Shown here one piece after another: positions 1 to 9,514 of a stretch of 64,000 bases of DNA (position 1 is the stretch's first letter; each line of letters begins with the position of its first letter). Under the pieces are notes generated by a model. It was not told where the DNA came from, did not search any database, and was given only the letters and a program-made list of their open reading frames with translations. The DNA is from Pyropia yezoensis. Its lineage: Eukaryota; Rhodophyta; Bangiophyceae; Bangiales; Bangiaceae. Where the stretch lies: assembly GCA_009829735.1 (NCBI GenBank), contig CM020618.1:17345346-17409345 (forward strand). The letters run 5' to 3'. The position numbers were made by a program, and so were the translations under genes.

Positions 1-350
1 GGGCAAGGCACGTGGGTAAGCGAACTTTTGTGCGCGTCTTTCGTTCCCGCCATCAGACTGTAACGGACCGTCTGAGAGCGCGGTCCCGCGGTCTGAGGAG
101 ACGCCCTACCCGCGCGCGCGCCTCCAGCTGCTATGGCAAGCCCCCCCTGCCCCCCTCGCTGTTGCATCCCATGCCCGTCCCACCCAACTCTCCACTGCAA
201 ACGCCCCCCACCCTTCCCTCCCCTCCCTCGCCCTCGCTCTACTGCCCCCAAGCTCCTCGCCGACTCGTTCCCTCCCCCCCCCTTCTCCCCACTCCCCCCC
301 CTTCCCCCCATCCCCCCCTCTCCCCCCATCCCCGTCCCTCCCCCCTTCCG

Positions 351-357
351 TATAAAG
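351..357 (+). promoter_or_regulatory. TATA box of the piggyBac-type transposase
   Basis: TATAAAG lies 66 bp upstream of the ATG at 423, at the end of a C-rich, almost purine-free tract (about 120-350). Position and match fit a TATA element driving the transposase. The assignment is by motif and spacing only. The rest of 1-422 shows no other gene. Confidence 0.45.
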
Positions 358-422
358 CTGACTTTCTTTCTGTGTAGTCTCCTCGCTCCTGTCTGCCCAC
401 TTCACCACATACGCACCGCAGG

Positions 423-2881
423 ATGGCAAGGAACAAGCGCCGCAGAGCGGCTGCTGCCGCTCTTGCTGCTCAGGCCCCGTCCTCATCCCCCCCTCCTGAT
501 GCCTCCCCTCGTCCCCTGGCCCCCCTGCCCCCCCCCCCCCCCCCCCCCTTGCCGATCTCCCCCTCTCCTCCCTGCCCCCCCCCCCTGCCCCTCTCCTCCC
601 CCCTGGACCCCCCCCCCCCCCCCTCCCTCCTCTCGCTCCTGAAGTGCCCCAGACCCCCGCCCGGCAGAAGACAAGCAAGGCTCGCGACGCACGGCTGGTG
701 GTGGGCACGGCGGTACACACGGATGCCATCAACCTCTCAAACTTCGCTGAGTGCTCGCGCTTCCTGGGCGCCGCCGCGAAGACCACGATGGTGTCGGGGG
801 TGGTTATCGAGGTCGTCCGCGGAAAGACCAAGGCGGGGAGGGGCAGGACAGACCTGCGAGTGAAGTGGCAGTGGCTGGGCCGCGAGATGGACAAGGTGCT
901 GGCTTTGCGCAGTGTGCGGGAAGGGGCGCCCCCCGGTACGACCTCGCCGGTCGAGGCTGGAGGGCTGGAGGGGGGCTCACCGGTGACCCAAGAGTCGCAG
1001 CTTGGTGGCGCCGGGGCGAGCCGCACTGAGGCCCCCGGTGACCCGTCGGAGGTCCTCCCCCCACCTGATGCGGATCTCTCCCTCCCTGTGCCCTCAGCCG
1101 GGCTCAACACCGCGGTCAGTGGCTCTGAGGGTCCCTCTGCCACTCGGCTGGCACCCGCGACAGGGGGTGCGACAGCCCACGGCTACGTTTGGAAGGAAGG
1201 CGCTGCCACTGAAGCAGTTGGTGGACCAGTTCCGCGACAGTGGTGGTCGGTGCGGACCCTTACCGGGGAGCTCATCCATAAGGAGGGGGACTCCATGGGT
1301 CCCGGAACTTCACGGACGCCGTACGAGTACTTCATGGCAGTGTTTCCACTCGACCAGCTGCAGCGCATGGTGCGTTTGACTTCTGTCAAGCTCCAGGCGC
1401 GAGGAGCGCTGCCGACCACGGCGGGGGAAGTACTCAAGTTCATCGGGGTGACCCTGCTCGCGACGCGGTACGAGTTTTGCTCCCGCGCCAACCTTTGGTC
1501 GACTACAGCCCGCAACAAGTACATGCTGGCTCCGGCGTTTGGCCGGCGTACGGGCCTCCCTCGCCCTCGGTACGACGCGCTGTGGTCTTGCTTGACCTTC
1601 AGTGAGCAGTCGACGGGTGCGGGGACGTCTGAGAAGAGCCGATGGGAGCTGATCAAGGACTTTGTCGCATCCATCAACAGCCACCGAGCCGCCCGTGTGA
1701 CTCCAAGCGACTTAATTTGCGTGGATGAATCCATGAGCAAGTGGTACGGCCAAGGTGGCCATTGGATTTCCAAGGGGCTGCCAATGTATGTGGCAATTGA
1801 TCGTAAGCCGGAGAACGGTTGCGAAGTCCAGAATGCAGCCTGTGGCCACAGCGGAATTATGCTCCAATTAAGCGTTGTCACGACGGCGGAGCATCAACGG
1901 TCAACTGACGACGGTGAGAGCGACGGCCTACCACACGGCACAGCCGTGTTGAAGAAGCTCGTCGCCCCATGGGCTGGGAGCAAGCGCATAGTATGCGCCG
2001 ATTCTTATTTTGCCAGCGTCACGACAGCTGTGCACCTGCTCCACATGGGCCTACGGTTTATTGGCGTCGTGAAGACGGCGACAAGGGGGTTTCCGATGGG
2101 GGCCCTGTCCGTTGTTCGCCTGCAGGCCCGTGGAGACCACCGCTCCTTCTTGCACAGGACCGCAGACGGTGTTATTGACCTCATGGCTGTCCTGTGGGTC
2201 GACCGCGAGCGGCGCTACTTCATCTCCTCCGCGTCATCTACTCTCCCGGGGGACCCCTGCCGGCGCGTGCGGTGGCTGCAGATTGGAGAAGAAGCCCAGC
2301 GTGTGGCCCTCTCCATCCCGATATCGCAGGTCGCGGAAGTCTACTACAACTGCTGCTCGCAGATTGACCGGCACAACCGGTGTCGCCAAGACGGCCTACA
2401 GCTGGAGCACAAGCTGATAACCCACGATTGGTCAAGGAGGGTGAATCTCTCATTGCTCGGTGTCTGCGTTGTGGACTCATGGCTCCTCTACTCGGGGGCC
2501 CGCCATGCCACTGCCGTCCTGACCCAGAACCAGTTCTACGAGGATCTTGCCGCGCAGCTGATTGACAACACGTTTGACACTGTGGGTACGCGGCGCCGCG
2601 CAGCTCCTGAAGCCGCTGAGCCTGGGGATGGGACCTCGGCCGTGCGCTATGGCGTTAGCGTGCATCTGACCCCTACCTTGAAGCGACGCACAGGGGCGTC
2701 CGCGAAGGAGGCTGACCAACGTGCTCAGCGTGTGTGCCGAGTGTGCAAGCAGCACAGGACAACCATGGTGTGCTCGCATTGCCGGGAGTGCAACAGGGAG
2801 GAGCTCTTCTGTTGTACCTCCAAGACCGGTCGCCACTGCTTTGACTTGCACTTGCGGGAAGTGCACGAGTTTGAAATCTAG
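423..2881 (+). CDS. piggyBac-type DDE transposase, frame break in a poly-C run
   Basis: This is a cut-and-paste transposase of the piggyBac (DDE_Tnp_1_7) family, which acts on TTAA targets in the nucleus. The main frame is open from about 644 to 2881. It carries the RNase H-like core with candidate acidic residues in CVDESM (about 1720), CADSYF (about 1990) and QIDRHNR (about 2360), and ends in a Cys/His-rich domain (CRVCKQ, CSHCREC, CFDLHLREVH) as in PGBD proteins. That frame has no early ATG. The best start is the ATG at 423 (MARNKRRRAAAAA, basic and proline-rich), which is in another frame. The change must fall at or near the C runs 528-548 or 608-623, so it may be a homopolymer length error or real decay. 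No stop breaks the catalytic part. Flanking TTAA/TIRs were not found; the left end may lie outside the window. Confidence 0.85.
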
Positions 2882-4111
2882 TAGTTTACGCGATTGCCTC
2901 GACATTTCTTGTTTTACGCTGTATCTCTGCCACAGAGGTCGCGAGTAAGTCGTTTCCGTGCGCTCAAATTGCACCCGCGCGTGCATTTGTTTGAGGCGAG
3001 CTCTCTATTGACTCCGCCCGGAAGTGTACCAGCGACTCAAGTGGGAGAGAAGCGCGAGCATGATGTGAAGGCCACCTCCTATCCCATGGGCGGTCGCTGC
3101 CGCCACGCCCATGAGCACCGGTGAGCGTCCCCCGCGCCACGCGTGCCCTTGCGGCAGCTTCCACAGTGATGGGGGAGCGTGTCACTTACCGCATCGACGC
3201 GCGTAAGCGGCACGCCCCGTCGCGTCCGCAGCAGCGACCGTCGAGCGGAGGGCTGACCGGCCCCGTGTCCACCGGCAGTGCGCGGCCTGGTGTCTCCTCC
3301 CCTTCCCCAGACCGTCCTCCATGATTATCCGCGCCGCGTTGCGTGGGGCACGGCGGAGACGACTGCATCTGATTGAATCGCCGGCGTGCTGGCCGGCCCG
3401 GAGACCGCTGACCGCGCACGGCCGGGTGTCTCCCTCTCCAACTCTTCTCCTCAGAGGCTGCGACGCGCCCGCGCCACCCGGCGCCCGTCTCCCCAGCTCT
3501 CCTATCCTTGGAGGCCGTCGCAAAACAGCGGGACACGGCGGGGACGGCCGCACCAGCCGCTCCGGCCGACCGACCGCGGGCGGTCGCCCCCCAGTTCGCC
3601 GACGGCTCACACACGGGCATCTACTCGCCCGACTGCGCTCCCCTGAGAGTCCACGCCCCCACGGCGGAGCGCAACGGTGGTGCCTCCGCCAGTCTGACCC
3701 CCTCTCGGGCGTAGGTCCCTGTGTCCATAAGCGGGGCGCGGCTGCCAAGGGGGCTCTCTCAACCTTTGTTGCGGTGGCTAGTCCACCTGCAGTCCAGCAA
3801 TGGCGTGTTACCCCCAAAAGGCCGGTCGGTGCCTCGGCGGTGGCCGTCCCGATGCACGGGGGCGCGGGCGCTGGTCGTACCGGCGCAAACGCACTGCTGC
3901 CCCGCCCTTTCTCCCCTCCCTCTTCTCGCCCCCGGCTCCACGGGTCGCACTTTTTTCAGTGCATGGGCTGCTGTAGCTCGTTAGCTTCAACATGAGCTAT
4001 TGAGCGCTCTGTTCCTCTCAGTCTGTCTGACGCAAACAGCCTGGGAGAGACGTCGTAGGCACCACATTGGCCAGAATCGTGTCCCAAGGTACTGCAAACG
4101 GCGATTCTTAG
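2882..4111. other. intergenic DNA, no supported gene
   Basis: The short open frames here are in GC-rich sequence without recognisable motifs. I could not find the right terminal repeat of the piggyBac element. Confidence 0.5.
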
Positions 4112-4151
4112 GAGGATCAAATGATCCTCACGTGCGGATCATTTGATCCTC
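4112..4151. repeat. 16-bp perfect inverted repeat around a CACGTG-containing loop
   Basis: Arms 4112-4127 and 4136-4151 are perfect reverse complements (GAGGATCAAATGATCC and its complement) around the 8-nt spacer TCACGTGC. Each arm is itself nearly palindromic (GGATCA-AA-TGATCC). It sits between the transposase gene and the retroelement remnant and could be a terminator-like, cruciform-forming or element-end structure. Confidence 0.7.
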
Positions 4152-4515
4152 GAACACAGTAGAATAGACACTAGGGCGGGCTACTTCCGCCCTAATCTGG
4201 CCGAGATTTAGTGAGATCCCTCCACTGAGCGTGTTTTGCGTCGAGAGATGTGTTGGAGGGTTCTGAGTGTTTTGATTGGGTGTTTAGTGTAGGGAGTGTT
4301 GGCCTGCACTCCAAGGTCCCACAGCGGGCCCTGGACCGGCGGGCCAAAGAGGGATATCTGCGCGTGGGGCTGTGCCCGTTGCATCCCCCTCACAAAAAAT
4401 CAACCTTGCGTTACCCTCGTGTTCCCCGTCCCGGACGCTGCCACCTTCGCGTGGAGCTCTACGTTCCGGCGGTTCTGACTCCAGGGTTTATACCCCGGGT
4501 TCCCCACCATCTCCT

Positions 4516-5682
4516 TCAGGAGGATAAGGTACCCCGTTGGTGTGGGCTTACGCCCAGATAACCACCACAGGGTGCACCGGGTTTCAACTCGATCCGGTGT
4601 TGGGTGGCTCTCATGAGTCCCAATTGACCATCCCACAACTTGTGATATTGGTCCAAGAGGCGTTCAACTTGAACCCTCAACCTGGGTGGAACACTCTCCA
4701 TGGTCACATGGGGCCGAGGAGAGGCGGCCGACTTGGCTTGGTGCTTCTCCTTCCGGGACTTCGGGTCGCTACTCGCGCCCGCATTGAGGGTGACCGCTAC
4801 TACCGGTCCCTCATGTTGGTCGATATAGCCGAACTTGGCTCCCGACTTGAAGTACTTGGGCGACGAGCTCAGGTTCATAACCTGGATCCTCCACGGAACC
4901 CCGGCTTTGGAGTCCATCGTGCCAAGGGCAACATGCACTTGGTGCTTGCGAGCAAGACGGGGGTGAGGGTGCACCAACCCGTTCCCCGTATAATCAGTTA
5001 CAACGTCAACGTGCGCCACCGAGTTGGGGGGCAACGTGACTTTACGGGCTAAACGCAGGGTAGCAGTAAACCCTTCTCTCACCAAGCGAACAGGCTTCGA
5101 CTGTGAGACTGTCACAGGAGCCACAGACTTTCCCTTACCAAGGATGGGGATGGTCTCCCCATTCATCAACTTGACCCAATACTCAGGGCCACAAATCAAA
5201 GGCACTTGTGTTACAACATAAGGGGTACCCAGAAGCAGGGGTACCGATATATTCTCGACTACTCCATAGGTCACGTCGACCTCATGGGTTCCCAACCTAG
5301 TTGGTAGGGTCACGGCACCAACGATGGGAAGTACCCCACCATTGATGTCGATCAGATGGTCAGCTTTAGACTTCCAGCGTTGGAGCTTCATCTCCTTTGG
5401 TAATAGCGACTTGCGTATCAAGGAGGCTCCTGACCCGGTATCAAGTACGATACGGGCACAACAGGCACGGCCGGGGGCTAGTTGCACCCGTCCAGCCACC
5501 TGGAAGTTCTCACCCGTCAGCACCGCGATGACCCGACGTAGGTTTACGTTCTTGGGGAGTCCTACCCGAGGTGGGCGGACTCCCTTAGGTCGTCGCAGTA
5601 TCTGGCAGGGTTGGTTCGTCCTCTTGACCCACTTGGCCGAGGCTGCCGTTGTGAGCTTCGAACGGCCAGCTCCAACGGTCAT
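4516..5682 (-). CDS. retrotransposon pol fragment: aspartic protease and start of RT
   Basis: The frame (388 residues) overlaps gag by four bases (ATGA) in the -1 frame. Near residue 80 it has the aspartic protease signature LDTGSGASLIR, followed by a retropepsin-like fold region with the flap and ILGKG-like segments. The last 60 residues resemble the N-terminal lead-in of Ty3/gypsy reverse transcriptase (HRIELKPGAP, VSPHQR) and then break off before any catalytic YxDD motif. It would normally be made as a Gag-Pol fusion through the frameshift signal at 5646-5691. The truncation means it cannot supply RT or integrase. Confidence 0.75.
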   Translation of the reverse strand: MTVGAGRSKLTTAASAKWVKRTNQPCQILRRPKGVRPPRVGLPKNVNLRRVIAVLTGENFQVAGRVQLAPGRACCARIVLDTGSGASLIRKSLLPKEMKLQRWKSKADHLIDINGGVLPIVGAVTLPTRLGTHEVDVTYGVVENISVPLLLGTPYVVTQVPLICGPEYWVKLMNGETIPILGKGKSVAPVTVSQSKPVRLVREGFTATLRLARKVTLPPNSVAHVDVVTDYTGNGLVHPHPRLARKHQVHVALGTMDSKAGVPWRIQVMNLSSSPKYFKSGAKFGYIDQHEGPVVAVTLNAGASSDPKSRKEKHQAKSAASPRPHVTMESVPPRLRVQVERLLDQYHKLWDGQLGLMRATQHRIELKPGAPCGGYLGVSPHQRGTLSS

Positions 5683-5691
5683 TCGTTTCCC
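5646..5691 (-). promoter_or_regulatory. -1 programmed ribosomal frameshift signal at the gag-pol overlap
   Basis: On the minus strand the slippery heptamer GGGAAAC (5685-5691) is in the gag zero frame as G GGA AAC. It is followed by a 6-nt spacer (GAATGA, containing the gag stop) and an 11-bp stem: 5' arm 5668-5678 (CCGTTGGAGCT), 10-nt loop 5658-5667, 3' arm 5646-5657 (AGCTC, one bulged A, CAACGG). A -1 slip enters the pol frame with no intervening stop. Heptamer type, spacer and stem match known retroviral-style signals. Function is inferred. Confidence 0.8.
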
Positions 5692-7624
5692 GCCGACTTG
5701 GCGTCTGAATCTGAGGGCGAAGGGGAAGACGACGAGTCCGAGGACGACGTGTCCGCCCCCTCCGCCGAGGGTGTGGCGACCGCCACTACCGGTCGAGGTC
5801 CACCCTCGCGGCGTGAACCTACTTCGTTCGTAGCCGACTTCTTACTCGCATTCCTAACAAGTTGTTGAATGCGTTTACTCAACTTGAGGCAATCATATGC
5901 CCAGTGTCCATCGGAGCTGCAGTTCCAACACCGATTATCAGTTCCCGGAGGGGTCTTCCCGACTGGGGAAGACGAAGAGGTATCCTGGGAAATTCCCACG
6001 GCAGCTACTACCCTTTCCTTGCGGATTCGGCGTGCTTCTCTCAACTCTCTGGCCTGGCGCGCCTCCTCGCGTTCCTTGGCCAACTCGGCCTGACGCTCCT
6101 GGCGTTGTTCCTCCCGCAACTTGCGGTAGGCCTTACCTCTGCGGTAGGCGAACCTAGCCAACTCGGCCAGGGTCGCCCGGGCAGTGTTATGCTCCCGGGT
6201 CTCCATCCGGACTGACCAATGGAGTCCCTCCACAAACCGACTCTTCACCACAGCTTGTGGATGAAGAAACCCACAAAGATTGTTGAGCTTACGAACTCGC
6301 TCCGCAAAGGACAACTCGTCCTCAGCCTCTTCCTGGTGAGCTTGGGTAAACTCCTCAACTTGAGAAGCCAACGCTGCTTCATCCACCATGGCTCTCAACA
6401 ACCAGTTGACGAGCTCCAAATAGGACGTCACCTCACCAGCGCCTCCACTTGAGGAACTGGGCATGACGGACATAAGTTCTGTCCGCAGGTCGCCCTTCGT
6501 AAACTCCTGTAGCATATAGAAAGCCATGCCCTCACTTATAGCATTGTCGTCACAGGATTTTGTAAAACGACGTAGAAACTCAAAGACACGGAGGGGGGGA
6601 GTTCCATCCCACTCCGCTTTGTGCCCAAAAGAGTGAAGTGCATTCTTCTTGGCACGGCCCATCGCTCGGGCCTGGACAGGACCATACGCCACCGACTTGT
6701 TGTGGAGGGCGTAGGTCTCACAGTCAAAGATCCTCTGGTAGACCGGGTTGGCTACCTGGATCTTGGGCGGCACCTCACATTGAGGGAAAAGCCGCTGAGG
6801 CACTGGGGTAAGTTGACCCGCAGTGCCTGCTGTCTGCCGCGGCGAGCTTGGTGTAGCCGCCGGCGTTTCCGAGGGGAACTCCCCCGTGAAGGGCGTACGC
6901 CCCACCGAGAATGGTGTGGCTTCCTCGTTGGGAGTCACAGGGGTCGCCCCCTGTTCGGGGCGACCCGAGACAGGCGTGAGGAGGGATTCCCCCTGCGCCT
7001 GTAGGCTCGAAAGCCCCATTCCCGTCTGGACATTAAGGCCATCTGGCAAACTCGCCACAATCTGATTCAGAATAGTATTCGTCATCGTGACCACCAGGTC
7101 CGGCAAAGTCTGCCGTAACACATTGGTCGCCTCCCGACGGACAGTTTCCGCGAGGAGTGAATTGTTGACTCCAGTTGAGTCTCGGTCCGCCTCCGGGAGT
7201 CCACCTGAGGGGTAACCACGATCCTCAGGGGTCTCAACCGGGGGCATGGGCGCGAGCCCATCGCCGACCAACGGAGGTCCGCCGTCCTCCGAAAGCCTAG
7301 TTGGCGACGGCTCCAAGCCAAAGTTGGCTCCAACCCGAGTGAACCCGCGGGGACAGTCCTCTCACCTTGGGACGTTCCCGTTGAGTGTACCACACGATGG
7401 CCAGACTTCGGCCCACCCACATTAGAAGTGTCACCCGAGTGAACTCCCGACTGAGTCGGGGTGGCCTGTTGCCCGCCCGCACTTCCAGTCCTGCTGGCTT
7501 GAGGGACCTCTCGTCCCTCTGCGACCCCAGGTAAACCTACCTGTGTCTCACCAGTATTCGAAGGCACTGAAGTACGTGCGTCACCCGTGTACTCCCCAGA
7601 CGACGGGGGGTCCGAACTAGCCAT
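5679..7624 (-). CDS. retrotransposon Gag with CCHC zinc knuckle, probable frameshift near the N-terminus
   Basis: This is the capsid/nucleocapsid protein of the Ty3/gypsy-like element. The main frame (7316-5679) has a Pro/Thr-rich head, a capsid-like helical region (HSFGHKAEWDG, FLRRFTKSCDDN), a long charged helix rich in Arg/Glu, and the nucleocapsid knuckle CWNCSSDGHWAYDC (CX2CX4HX4C), ending in a Ser/Asp-rich tail. The first ATG in this frame is at 7247, but a frame starting at ATG 7624 (MASSDPP) lies at the expected distance from the primer-binding site. It reads as a plausible Gag head until about 7330, so one frameshift probably separates the two parts. Gag ends at the TGA used in the frameshift window. 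Confidence 0.75.
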
Positions 7625-7723
7625 GTTGGCTAACGATCCGTATGACACGGTCCAAGTCCACTGTTCCTCTGAGACAGAGGGCCCCCTACACCCGGGTGCA
7701 CCCGGAGGTAAAGTTTACCTCTG

Positions 7724-7744
7724 TCCCCTGCTGCTCCACCAAAT
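7724..7744 (-). other. candidate primer-binding site next to the 5' LTR end
   Basis: On the minus strand an LTR-like end (...CACA, last base at 7744) is followed by TT and then TGGTGGAGCAGCAGGGGA (7741-7724). TGG two bases after a CA end is the usual layout of a tRNA primer-binding site. The matching tRNA was not identified. Confidence 0.4.
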
Positions 7745-9514
7745 GTGGCAAAAACCTCTCGCACACGCGACACCCAAGTTGGGGCGGTGTACAAGGGCTG
7801 CCTCCCGTGTCGGGGGAACCGGACGAAGTGCAAGTCGCACACACTCGATCCCTGTTGTGGGGCAATCCCCCCACTGACAAACAAGAAGATGGTGTGTGGT
7901 CCAACAGTTTCTTGGTCGGGAGGGGGAAGCAGGGCCAAGCCCCGCTGTCCCTCCCCTTATCCCCCCAGGGTCCCCTCAGAATCTCGCCACTCAGAATCTC
8001 CCACCCCAGCACCTGCCCACCGGGCCACACGAAAATTCAAGACGATAAGTGCAGAAAACCCTCAAATCCAAGTTGGATTTACTACTAAGCTAACTATCCC
8101 AAACTTAGGGAATACGGACCCAAATGCAGGGGGAGGAACGGGTCAGGCTAGTGGCCTGCCGCCCCTTGTATGGCACGTTTTGCCCCCCTACCTGGGGGTC
8201 AATACTGCCACACTATTGATTCTGCGCGTCCTTCAGCATGGTCCACTGCCGGGGTTTTGCAGCGCAGCCATCACCGAAGCCGCCTGCACCGTGTCCCCGC
8301 CTTCGTCATCTCCTTCCCGATACATCACCCCTAGTTAAGACCCCCCCTTTGCGGTCGTCTGCCATTCTCGGCCTCTCATTGGCTGGCGCTCTATTTGGGC
8401 ATACCTTTGACTTGCTTCATACGTGGCACGGTCATTATTCATTTCTCAAGGGGAACGTAGTCGTGGCATTGGGTGTGTGTCCATCGTGTGGTGCAGACCA
8501 GCGCTGCTGGCAGCGACAGCTTGTCATTCTTCAATGAAATCGGACTCCCTCGATGGGACAGTGGCCAAGAGCTGTCACTTCTCCAGCGAGCAACACGTCT
8601 CAACCAAGGTGGAAGGCCATCCCCGCACGGGGCTTGGCTTGCGCTGGCACGACCCGAGCAACCATTGGCACCCGGCGGCTGACATTGCGGCGTGCGTGAT
8701 CACACTGACACATACGCAGGAGCAGCACCAATAAAAACTTTCTCAATCCTGAGGGAGGACGTGTACCTGGCCAGAGATAATGGCATGAGAAGATAAAAAA
8801 GGTACTGATGGCCACACGAGAAAAGTCGTTGAGAAAAAGCACCTACGTAAGAACATGCCCTTGTTGTCCGTGAGCTTCTCTTCATAATGACGTAGGGAAG
8901 CAGGCCAGGAGGGTCTGCTTTTCAGTTGCTTTTTTGACAAACGTGCACGTACCTCGGCGGAAGGGCGGGCTCAAAAGTGCCCATGGACATAGCAGCGGCC
9001 ACTGCACCCGGCTGTAGCACTTGACAGATCAAAAAAAGGAAGACGAGGCTTGCGGACGATTGTTGTCGCGGGCGGGGATGGTGTTTGTCGAAGAGAGCGG
9101 GTGTATGCGGGGACTGGAGGGGTAGACCTGGCCGTAGCAGGACTGCCGAGGTGAGGTCTGGAAGCGCCTGTTAGAGATCATAAGTTTTCGCAGGGCCGTT
9201 CGAACTGGGAACGTGGCACGTGAATTACCTCCACGTGTCCGACCCAGATGTCCTCCCTTAACCAGGGGTGACATACCACTCACACCAGAAACGCGAGTGT
9301 ATTTACTGTTGTATTTATTACAATGGAAGTTTGAGAATTCTTCCTCGTCACGCCATCTCGTCCACTGCGATCCGCTTGAGTCCTCCGTCTTGGCCGCTAG
9401 GGCGACTGCAGCAACAGCGTGCATCACCACGCCGCGAGTTGCCTCGCCGCGCGTTGCCGACATTCGCCCTCCTTTTCCCCCGTCCACAGTGCAAGTCCCT
9501 TCCCCTCCCTTTCA
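7745..9514. other. 5' LTR (unbounded) and intergenic DNA
   Basis: The retroelement's 5' LTR must occupy the part next to 7744, but its outer end and target-site duplication cannot be recognised because the other LTR is lost. From about 8350 to 9514 there is no coding signal. An AT-richer patch near 9290-9330 lies upstream of GPN2 and may belong to its promoter. Confidence 0.4.

Larger units (their letters stand above)
4516..7744 (-). mobile_element. truncated Ty3/gypsy-like LTR retrotransposon (PBS-gag-PR-start of RT)
   Basis: Read on the minus strand, the order is candidate LTR end and primer-binding site (about 7744-7724), gag with a CCHC knuckle, then a -1 overlapping frame with an aspartic protease and the first residues of reverse transcriptase. 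RT proper, RNase H, integrase and a 3' LTR are missing: coding similarity stops near 4540 and I see no copy of the LTR end below it. The fragment is therefore a 3'-deleted insertion. The outer limit of the 5' LTR (above 7744) could not be fixed because no second LTR is available for comparison. Confidence 0.75.

Noticed and set aside
4160-4515. 3' LTR of the gypsy-like element
   Set aside because: By eye I found no copy of the 5' LTR end (TGTGGCAAAAACC on the plus strand) here. The coding region simply stops.
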